Source of the DNA: Parus major
Taxonomy: Eukaryota > Chordata > Aves > Passeriformes > Paridae
Direction of reading: 5' to 3'
Length of the DNA stretch: 64,000 nt
NCBI RefSeq assembly: GCF_001522545.3
Contig: NC_031776.1
Span: 21,533,511 to 21,597,510, forward strand
This document shows, piece by piece, positions 49,901 to 61,900 of this stretch. The notes under the pieces were generated by a model. That model searched no databases. It was not told where the DNA came from and saw only the letters and a program-made list of their open reading frames with translations. A program made the translations under genes and the position numbers. Position 1 is the stretch's first letter; every line of letters starts with the position of its first letter.

Positions 49901-52900
49901 GGAGTGAATGGCTTCTTCATGATAATCTGATTGACTGTTGAATCATTTTTTCTACCTCATGGTAGAAGCTGTGGTAATATTTCTTAATGACCAGAGGCAA
50001 ACCTAAATTCAAATGACAAATGATACATTGTCACTCTTTTTGCAACAGAAATTATTAGGTGAAATCTGGTTTTGGTGGCTACCTTTTTGTATTTATGATA
50101 CATATTCTGAGCTCTGGAGTTTGTCTGAGAGCTGTTAGTTAGAGAGGTTGACTCTATACTTGCAACCATGTACACATCTGGAGACACAAATTCCATTTAC
50201 TATTGGAATCATACTGTAAGAGATAGACAAAGTAATGAAAAAGCCACCTGGTGGTACTTGAAGCTTATTACTTCCTTTTTTCAACAGATTTATGTTGAGG
50301 AAAATGTATAACCTCCAGTGAACGAGAAATCCTCCTGTCTTCTACCATTTCCATTTTAAGCACATTTTCCCCATTATTCAGTTGTTTGCTGATGAACTGT
50401 TTTCATCTCTGTTACCCAAAAATTGTTCTAGGCAAGGAAGTCAGTCCATTTATGACTGCAGGAGTCATGTAATACAGCACAGGTCAGATGCTGTACTTGT
50501 AGATGTTAAAGGTTTCCTTTTGGCTTTTTTTGATGTTTAGACATACCCTCTTTGCCAGAATACAAGGATAGTCCTCATATAAAAATATTTATTCAATAAT
50601 ACTCTGTTTTCAAGTTCTCTCTGCCTATATGAAATGTTAATACTGGAAGCAAGAGCGAGACTCTGGATCTTCAGGAATATTGTACTATTGTCTGGTGTAA
50701 ATTATTTAGGCTTGACTGTTGCTCTACTGCTATTTTTAATACTTTCTATTGCATAATAGTAGTTCAATGTGGTTGCACCAAAGAAGGTTTCCCTTCGGGT
50801 TGGTCTTTATGTCATAAGGTATGAATAGCAAATGGAGTGTGATAGGCATTACCATAACTGTTTTTTAAAACTTCTGTTTCTGCAGACTACCCAGTTAACT
50901 GTAATGTGAAACTGCCCTTCATCTGTGAAAAAAATAATGCCTCCTTACTAGAGAAACATGATCCCAGTTACCACCCAGTCAGAGGAGGCTGCCCTAAAGG
51001 CTGGCATCAGTTCCGGAATAAGGTACAACAATAACACAGATTCATCATCCTTGCCTATTTTTCATAGTCCATCAAGCTGGAATCCCTTTCTAAAAGAAAG
51101 AAGGAGGTAGCCCCTCTGGTGAGGAATAGACTAGAAATGGGCTTTTGAAAACTAAGTGTAGTGATTAAAATAATCTCTTCCCCTTTTGTCCCTTATTCAG
51201 CACTGATGGCTTCTTAAATTCAAAGCATTCATTCTCAGGTTGTTTTGCTTTCCCGTCACCACACCACACCACACACACCATCACCACAGTCCAGGAACAC
51301 TGGTTGTATTGTCTAATCTTGGGCTTCTACTTTGAATGAAGAGAAGGATTAGGAAGATTAGGAGAGGATGAGATTAGGATTAGGAGAGGATGAGGTTTCT
51401 GTGGCAGAAGCATGTTGTCTCTCTTCTGGAGTAACCATAGGCAAGACAGCAAGTCGGCAGACATTGTTTCCTGAGTTGCCTTAATGATTAAATTTACTCA
51501 AGAATTAGTGACAGCTTTTAAGAATTAACCAAGAAGTCAGAAACCATAGTATTATTAATTATTGCACTATTACATTTTAAGGCAGTCATGTAGAGTCTTA
51601 GTGAGATTCATTCCTGTTGTTTGCTCCACCATTATTCTGTATCAAATCTGCACGTTGAATTCTGCCAAATTTTGCAAGCTTACTTCACATCATTGCAGAA
51701 TAGACCTTGGAGTTCCTATGTAGTTTTACCCCAAAGGAAGCTTATTACAAGTTCCTGACCAGCACTATCTGGCTGCAGAGTTCATGTGTGAATTCTCATT
51801 CCTAAAACAGTACATGTTCTGATGTAGCAAATAAGAATTACTGAATATCAATGAGAAGTTAGTCAGGGGGATCATTTTATATTTAGCTACTCTGCTGAAC
51901 CAAATAAATGCTTGCATCTACTATCAGGTTCCTTGCTTTCTGCAAAAAATAGTTATAAGTTACTGAAGGAAATGAGAAGTGAGTTTTTAGGGTTGGTTTA
52001 AGGACCTCTACATATTGATTTATGTCTTAGGCAGAATGGTATGATGAAAATAATTTTCATTATATTTATTTTGCAGTGTTTTCTAAAGATGAAACCCGAA
52101 CATTTAACATTTAATGCAGCTAATGAAAAGTGTGTGACTTTTGGAGGCTCTCTTCCATCTATCTCAGATCAAGCTGACCAAGGTAGGGTGGTGAACTGGG
52201 GCACTTTAGTATGCAGCTTCTCTTCCACATTCAGAATGGTTCTGCTTAAGAACTTGAGCATAAATCACTTGGTTATCCACAGGCATACTAGGAGCAGTCT
52301 AAAAATCCAGGACTAGTTAGAAATACGTTGTCTGTTGTTTGCATCACTGTTAATGTAACATGGAAATGCAGTTAGCAGACATTTGAATCAGCTTAAAGAG
52401 CAGCTTCTCTGTATGATCTTAACCTGTTACAAGAAGAAAAAAGTTGCAAAATCTTGCACTGAGAGTTGAGCATAAAAAGGTCATTATTGACTGAAAAATT
52501 GTTTGGCTTTGCAAGCTAAAACATAACTGAGACTGTAGACTTTGCACTGTGAAAAACCACCTGCTTCCAAGAGGAGCTCAGCTATGGGAATGAGATGGCA
52601 AATACAATGCCAGCTGGAGCACAAATTTATCTTTGTTTCTGCATGTACCAAGCAGTTTAATGTTGCCATTTGTCCAAACTGACCCCCTGTGAGCTCTTAC
52701 GGACACTGATGAGAGGATGGAAAGCAGGAGAACTGGAAAACAGAGCTGTTTCACCTTAATCAACTAAAGTCAATGAGAGAAATGCAGTGGGGAAGAAATG
52801 GGTTCACATTGGTTGCAAGTAATGTTCAGCAATAAACTGCTGAATGATGTGGCTGAATTTGCAACTTTATTCTTGTGGATAATTAAGAGTTCTCTGAGGG

Positions 52901-55900
52901 TATATCTGAAGTAGCTCGGTTGAATTCTGCAGTGCCCACAGTGCATATTTTCTTTATAAGCAAATAACCCCTTGCCAAACAAAACATGGTAAGTAGACTA
53001 GAGGAGTCAAGAGTGTACCTGCAGGCAGCAGCTTAATGGTAATTTTTTTTTACCACTGTTATTGGGGAGGATTAGTGTTATATACAGGAATATACATGTC
53101 TTAGGCCTACGTGTTTTTGTATGTATTTAAGGTTGGAAAAGCACAGCCATTCTGAAATGTTACATAGCAGGATCCCTTTTGTGATTTGGTGCATTTGGAA
53201 GTGTTTGTTATTGTGTCTTGCTTTTCTTTTCTCTGTGTACTGGAGACCACCTATATGGAAAGAAGACACAGTCCTCTTAAAATGTGTTTCTTTCTATAGG
53301 CTGCCTCTATTCCTCCCGGTGGCATTAGGGGCTAGTCCTGACATGTAAATCTAGAGTGGCTTTGTGTCCTTCAGAAAATAGGCTGTGGCTTGTCTGGCAT
53401 GTGACCAATAGTTAAAACATGTCAGCAGTAGCTAATTACATGGCTTCGATTTGTCTTGTGAACTAGTCAAGTTTAGTGAATGCCTCTGATGCCTGCAGGG
53501 TTACTAAAGCCCATTGTTTCTTGACAGAATGCTCACTAAGAGGGGTCTGATTGAAGGTTTACCTGGCTGACTTTTTTTTCAGCTGAATCTGACTTTCTTT
53601 GACCTGTTTTGCTTTCTCTGATGGTGGGGTGGACAAACTCTGCCAGAATCCAAAAAATGTTCTGATTTATGGTATATAAAAGAGAAAATGGGAGATAAGA
53701 TTTCTTTCTTCAATTCAAAAAGGGCAGTGAAACAATACAAGATCTTGCAGGCTTGTGGAAAAGCAGCTTCTTAAATTTGTAAGTAAAAAGACTCCAAATT
53801 AGTGGGCAAAAGAACAGGTTAAATCCCCTACCTTCTCCTCAACTCAGAATTTGAAGGACAAATACCAACAGCCTGCTCCTTTCAGATAAAATCAATATGA
53901 GAGGTGTTATCATATGGAAGGAAGGGGATGATAGGCATTCGGCAGTCAGGAAGGGCTGGAAAAATTAAATTAGCATAAACAGGGACTGCATAGTCTTACT
54001 TATGTGAATTATTCTTTCAGATGTTTACTGTTGTTTTCCTAACCACAATATGTACATTTACTGTTCTGTCCAACAGATTTTATAACATCCTTGCTTCCTG
54101 GTCTGCCAAAAGATATTTGGATTGGTTTACAGTTCTTGTTCAGTACAAGAGAAAACAAATGGATAGATGAGAGTAGACTATTGTATAGTAACTTTCACCC
54201 ACTCCTGACAGGAAGATTAAGGAAAATTCCACTGGATGTAAGTTCTGATTTTTGACTTCTCTTGCCTATTGAGTAATGAACTTTGGAATGTTGTGTCAAA
54301 AAAAGTCCCATGTAACAGACCAAATTCCCCAGTTAGTCATTTTAATTGGCCAACAGGGTGGCTGACAGTACTGGAGTTCTGTTTGCCTTTACTTGGATGA
54401 CAACTTCTGAAGTGTTTTTAGCTTAGAAAAATTTTGAGTTCAGGCACCTGGTAGTGTCTGTAAAACAGGTAAGCTGTGCTGCACCACTCCTCTTAAACAA
54501 GTTCAGACAGATAGGGTTCTCCTAGACTTAGGTTACTTTACTTCTACCCAAATATGTTTATACCTTATTTGAGTCTGATAATGATATTTCTGTTTCTCAG
54601 CTTTTTGATGAAGAATTTAACAATCAGTGTGGCGTAATCCTCAATGATCCCAAATCACAGTATGTTGGAACGTGGAATTTCACTGCTTGTGCTGACAGGC
54701 ACTTCTTGGGTATATGCCAGCGGTCTATAGGTAAGTCTGGAGAGTCAAAATAAATTGCAGCCAGAGTTTAAACTTAAGGAGTTTAAACAGGAGACTTTAA
54801 TGCATGTAAATTATTTCACTTGAAGAGCAAGATTCTTATAGAGACTGAGCAGGTAAATTTTAGAAAAGCAGAGTGTAGAGGAGTGTCTGGGGCCTGTTTT
54901 ATCAGCCATTCAGAATTCAGGGTCTTTAATGTTCTGTGGGTATAGCGGTCATATGCACTTAGGGGTGGAACAAGTGACTTTTTTTTTCCTTTTCAAAACT
55001 GTGAAAGTGAGAAGTCCTAGGAAGGAATCTTACAATATTTATATCCTACTTAAATAGATCCTCTCTCTTTTGGTTCTATGAGAATATAAAGTATCATAGA
55101 CTCTTAGTGTTGAAGTTGGTCTCTCCTCAGAGCAAACTTGAGAGTTGGTGTGAGTGGGATTTTTAATCTGAACTAAAAATAATATTCAGATGTACCCATG
55201 TGGGTTGGCCAATACCAATTACTGGAGTAAGATCAAACACATATAGTTATTATGTGCATTTAATTACTGCTATGGGCTAATGTTCAGCATACCCACTTCT
55301 GAGTAGGTTCCTTTATATAAATAATCCTTTTAAGTGATGAACATGCTATCTTCTAAAAAAAAAACCAAACACAAAGAAACCTAGGTGTACAGAACGCCCA
55401 AGCCTACGCCCACCTTCTTCATTCTCAAACAGGCAGAGATTTCCACCTCCCACCCCCCCACCTCCATTTAACATACAAAATCTTCTTTACTCAATGCCAA
55501 ATACTCCAGAAATTATGAGTGTTAAGATTAGAAGTCTGGATGGAAGAGATGTCATAAAAATGTGAAAAGGAGACTTTTATGAATTGGAGGTTGACAATGC
55601 ATCTATTTATATCAATCTTTTATTAGTCTGGAGTGACTAAATACTCAAGCTTTCTTTGCCACAGTTGTAGAAGGTGTAATGAGAAAGGTTTTTGGACTGA
55701 TGGAGAATGTGTCCTGCTATGGTCTGGTCTTATAATGTGCTAGGGATCTAAGGATAGTTTGGGCTGGGAGGGACCTCAGCAGGTTGTAGGGACATTTGTG
55801 AGACAGTCCAAGTTTTCTAGAGCTTCATCATCGGGAAAAAGATTATTCATGTTCATTGGAAATCCTGGCATGATTGTGATTTGCAGAATTTCTTGAGATG

Positions 55901-58900
55901 ATAATAATCATCAATTATTTTTCAGAAATGAACATTTTACTTACTGTCTTGTTTCCAATTTGGTACCCCTTGATGTGATGGCACCCTGGGTTCCATGGCT
56001 CTCTTTTGTAGCTGTTTACTAAGTGAAAGCATTTGGCAGCAGACAGAAACCACTTGAAACAATCTGTTTGAGCCTTGTCAGATTTCTGATCTATTGAAAG
56101 CTGTAAACATCAAATTAATATTGTGTTTCTGTCGTCTCGTGTTTTGGAAAATGGCCCTGTCAGCCTATCAATCAGCCTTTTATATACTGTTATTTATAGA
56201 GTGATGCTTCCCCTCACCCCTTGCAAGCCTTTTTCTACTTCAAATATTTTAAATATCAGGAGGGTTCTGCCTTTTGCAGAATGAATTTATTTTTGGTTGT
56301 GTATAAAGCTTTTGGGGTTACCATTTGCATGCAAAACCTTACCACCCACAGGAGTATTTGCATCTTCTATTAACTGCAGAAGCCATGCATCACTGAGCTG
56401 TGTGCCTTCAGGCGTGGTGCTGGTAGCTGTGATAACACTCCGTGCTCAGAGCACAAATCGTGAATTACATCCCTCCCTATGCTAGCTGGATTTTATGCAA
56501 TTAGTTAAGTGGAGGCAAAAACAGTTCTCACTGTATTCATGGATGGCAGTAAGGAGTCCTGGGACTGTGCTGTACCAAGATCTGCATAGACAGGTTTTGT
56601 GGCCCATTAGATTTGCATAAGCATAAATCCACAGAGATAAATGAGTCACTATATTGCAGCAGATGCTCTCTTGCATTTGTGTATAAAGTTATAGAATATG
56701 TTTTTAATTCAGTAAATTATTTAGCAGTTAGCTAAAAATAACATATAAAAAGATGTCAACCTAAGTTGAGAAAAAGATATTTAATAATACATTGGCTGAA
56801 AATAATAATTTTTTTAATATATATTTTTCTATCTAAGATATCAAAGATGTTTTCTTCCAACTATAATTACCAGCATAACCCACTATCCAAGATGATTTTT
56901 TTTTTCCCAAGCATAGTCAAACAGGTTTTTCGGATTGTTACAGAGACACTGGGAGTTGAAAATGTATTATAGTATTTAACTACCTAACTACTGGATTTCT
57001 TTCTTATGTATAGGAGCTGCTGATAACCAGACAGAGCAAGTCATTAATGAAACATTGAGCTATCAAAATGTTCAATACATGTTAATTCTGAAGAATTTGT
57101 CCTGGAATGATGCAATGGCTGCATGCATAAATAACAAGATGCAGCTGGTTAGCATCACAGACCAGTTCCAGCAGGCTTTTCTTGCTGTTCAGGCCGCTCT
57201 TCATAATTACCCACTCTGGACTGGGCTCTTCAGCAGAGATGTAAGTTTGGTTTTTTCCTCAGACTGTGGCTTAAGGTAATTTTTACAGTTGTGTGAAACA
57301 AAACCTAACTTAAAGAAATGCAATGACAAATTACTTTCTGGGCTAACTCTTTTCATATAGGGATAATCATCTGGAGTGTCTCAAGATAAATGTTTTAAAC
57401 CTTCAGTTCTTCAAGTTACATATTCTTGAACTCCACTGGATGAATTGATGATGATGAAAATTATTTTAAAAGACTGATTATGAAGGGATATATTGTAGGG
57501 TGGCAGCAACATAGGTTAATGAGTCATCTCTTTGGTTAACAAATGAGTAATGAGTGTTGCCATTCCTCACCACTGTTTACAGTACCACTCTAGAAAGACG
57601 ACCCAAAAATCAGTTTTGGAAGGGAGAAACTAGAAGTGGCAAATAAATTTCAAAATGAATCATTGAATACTTGTAGAGATACATTTCTGAAGTTTAACTT
57701 AGATTCTGTTGTTACTTCATGTTATTTGTGCCCATGTTTTGAGTTTGAGGGAGGCATCTCTGAGACAGATTAGTGGGTTTTTCTTTCTCCCTATGTTTTT
57801 TTCTTGGTCAAAAAAAAAAAAAAGAAATAATGCAGGAAGTGCTGCTTTTTATCTTTAATAGCTGGAGGACCTCTTGAAAAATCTTTATTGTGAATTGAGA
57901 GCTGTCTCAGCTGTTATGGGATGACTTGGACTTGCTGGAAGGGTTATCTTTTTTGCACACATTTATCTTTTTCAAGCACATAAGTCAGGAGATAATTGCA
58001 AGAAAAATAATTTTTTTAGAAGTGCCTCCCCTACAAAGTATGGTGATGGTCACTCAGCACTGTGGTGTTATGTTCTTTTGTCAGTTCTGTGATACTGAAT
58101 ACTTCAGTAAAGTAGGGGAAAACAGAAATTGGAGTACATACTTTATGGAGAATATTTTTAAATTTTTAAAGGAAATAACCATTTAATCTTAGTGAAAATG
58201 GAGAAAACCAGACAACCTATTTTCCTGTCTCTTGTTTTTTTTTTATCTGTAAGTGATGATCAAATGATTCATTTTCGGGCATATAGTTCAGGCATGCACT
58301 GGCTCTTCACTATTGCAACACTTCATTATTTGGGCACAATTAAAATGTCACATGAAGGGAAATTATAATGCAACTGGTCAACAGAACTTGTTACTCCAGG
58401 CTGAAATCCAACACAAAAGAATGATGCAAGATAAATTACACAACAGTAGGGGGATTTCCCAAAGTCTTTCAAATGTAAGATTTTAAAGGCTAGCATGCTG
58501 CTTGTATGTGGGTTTTTTCTTCCTGCATCCTCCAGGGCAGGAACACATCTGAGGTATTAAATCAATTAAGTATTTAATAGATCACTTTCAACTCAATGTG
58601 GAGTTACTGAGTCTGGACTTTCTTCTCAGTTATTTCCAGTTTTCCAAGACCAGGAGATTATATCCACCATTGCTTTGCAGATGCAAATGATGTAATTTGG
58701 GCATCCCATTGCTAGGCCTTCCTCCCTGTGTACAGCAGTGAAATATCACCTCTGGATAATTTGGCATTCAGCTAATTTGTATTTTTGCAACTGCAGAACT
58801 TAAAATAACAAAGCTTGTTATGTTGTGAACAGGAAATCAGTTCATGAGGGCAGTGGAACACTTACAGTTCTCATTAGAGACACTGAAAATGTCTAGCCAG

Positions 58901-61900
58901 TGTAAATATACTATCATATAATTTTCTGCACCTTATATTTTTTTTTACAATGTGAGCTCATCCTTTTTACTTAAATAATGTTAGGGTGGAAAACATTACG
59001 GGTGGCTCGATGGGAAACATGTGAGTTTTAGTCGCTGGTCTGAAGATGATGAAGAAACAAATGAAGAATGTGTGTTTTTGGATACTGATGGCTTCTGGAG
59101 AACTTCTGACTGTTCCTCTGAAAATCGAGGTGCTATTTGCTACACATCAGAAAGTATGTATGCTACCATAATTTTTATAGAAGTTGACTTTTATTTTATT
59201 ATGAAATATATTCAATGATTGCGGCTTGTAACTTCAAAATTATAACTGTTTTAAACTTACATTTCCTCTGACAGTCTGATTTCTATGCCATTAAAAAAAA
59301 AAAAACTGGCTTCAAAAATGGGGGGCATTCACCTGTTGGTCTTAATCTAATTGTACCTTAGAAATTAATTCAGCATGGATGCATTGGGTCAGTACCTTTA
59401 TTGCCAACTGATTATAACTTTGCACTGCTTCTCTAAGATTGTTGCATACTAATCTCTCCCACTTGCCTGTGGGAGAAGATTAAAATACCTCTGTACTATT
59501 TACATCTTAATATTGGGACCTCCTGAAAACTGCTCAGAAATGGAAATCCTCTACAGGGAGAAGGTACATGACTATATGGAGAAGGAAGGTAGAAGGTAGA
59601 CACTGAATTGAAAATTAACATAATCTGAAGCTCACAAAACCCTTCTAAATATCTACTTATTCTACCAACACTGGGATATAGTAGGATGTGGTTTTTCATT
59701 TCCAGGAAAGAGCTGTGCTAGTTATGAATCCTTCAGAAAAAGATTTTTGAGACATCATCACCGACTTCTTCCCTATGAGACCATTATGATTTGTTTTGGT
59801 TTTATTCTGTGAGGGAACACAAGCCATTGTACATCCTAAATCATAATAAAATGTGATGTTATGACATCATTAACTATTTTGTGCTTACAAGCCAGGGAAC
59901 TGCAGGAAGAGTCCTCCTCATTCCTCAAGTATTAGATAAAGCCATAGAACTTAGAGGTGTTGCTAGCTGTAAAGTAGTTTATTTGTTACAGTGATCTGCC
60001 TTGCACAAGAGTCAGTAAGAGCTTTTTGTTGTTGGCCTACACTTAGCACTTTTATGTAGTATTTTATTTTTGAACCTATTTAAAATAACCCTGAAAACTG
60101 GCAAGTATCTGTGTTCTTTAGTAGAGCTTACTGCTGGTTTTGTTACTTTAAAAAAATCACCATCATGAGGAAACTGAAAACAACACATTTAAAGGATGAC
60201 AGCGTAATTTGTCTTACATGTTTTTAAGTGGTACCTGAAAGTGGTTTGTGGGGTGCCAGGTCAGGTGCTGTTATTAGTAATTCATGTCCTGATGTTGTCT
60301 TGTCTTTTTTTAGAGAAAACTGAAAAAGAACAAGTTACACAAGTGAAGTGCCCACATAAGATTAAAAATACACCCTGGATATCATTTAGAAACAATTGTT
60401 ACACTTTTATGATAACAAAAAATAGATGGAGAGAACTGAAGCCTCATGAAGCTCATCATTTATGCAGGAACATGAGTAAGTACTTTGTCATACTGCAGGT
60501 ATTTATGGACTTAGCTTGAGGGAGATGAGTGTTAGATCTGAGTCACTGTCTTACAATGACAGCAGAATGAATGCTGAGAAAGGCTGTATCAGTAATGCAG
60601 TAGTGTTGCACTACTCTGATAAAAACTGCCTGAGCATGGAAAGGAGAGCTGAAGAAAGAGGCAGCTGGGAACTACTGAACTCTGACATCTCTGAAATATG
60701 GCAAGTTTTTTGTGTTTGCTTGGGGGTTTTGTTATTATATGCCAGTTTTAAATAGTTTGGATAATTGCTGTACCCTTGGCAACACTGTGGCTTTACAGTT
60801 ACATTTCCTTCATGGTTTCCTGCTGCCTCCAGCTTTCCTGTGTGGAACATGTAGGTGAACAAAGTAAATAAACTGAAAAGCACATGGATGTTTTCTGTCC
60901 ATCCTGAATAATGTATAACCTTAGGAGCAGCTTTCCTCTTGTATTAAACATTCAGACATACATCTTTCCAGAAATTATTTTTATTTTTTTGTGAATTGAT
61001 TTCAATTCAGTCTTTTTCTTAATACTGTTTCTCTACTAGGGCAGTTCAAGCAAATCACGAAAGTTTGCTGATATTTTTATGTTCTTTGCGGAGAATTTTT
61101 ACTACATACAACTTAAATTGACAGTAGGACCCACAAATATCTCTGGAGCTAAAATCTTCCACTTATCCACAAAACCAGGGATAGTACCATTGATAATACA
61201 TTTGAAAATTGGTTTTGCACTGTTCAATAGTTATGTTATAAAGATATAGCCTTTACAGATGTTAACCTATCTGTAATGATTGTAAAGAGTAATAGGAAAA
61301 AAATGTTTATTTTTTAACTTAAAGGTGTATTTGTAAGAAATTAATGTAAAAAATTTTCAACAGACCCCGAAGCATTTGTTCTGAGTGTTCGAGATGAAGA
61401 GGAGAATAACTTTGTTACTGAGCAGCTTCATTCATTCAGTGGTCTGGCTCTGTGGGTCTGGCTGGGTGTGATTTATGATGACAGTGGTAAGATTTAAGGG
61501 TTTGTTTTTTTCTTATTAACTGGACTGGAGTCAGAATTTGCAGCATTAACTGCATGTTTCTTGCATGTGTCAGTTTATAACTAAAGTCAAAGTGAATGCA
61601 AACCTGTAACAATGATTTATATTTCTACTTATCTTCTAGAAAAAGAAACCTGACATGCTCTCTGTTTGAGTGATAATTAGATCCAATATGTTCTGTTTAG
61701 TCTAAATTTGATTTCCCTGGAAAGCAGGACTTAAAGTGGCCAGGATGAGTAATGCTAACATATTTAGCATTGGATATGGAACTGATTTAGAGTAACATGC
61801 AGTATCCCAGCATTTTTTCCAAAGTGAATATCTGTTAATATCATTAATATATTCAAAGTTAAATGGTATTTGTAGACATTATCCCAGTTGTTTAATAAAT

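Noticed and set aside
55090..55135. ATCATAGACTCTTAGTGTTG as another CR1 3'-end relic
   Set aside because: Only a few words match and similarity does not extend; too weak to list.
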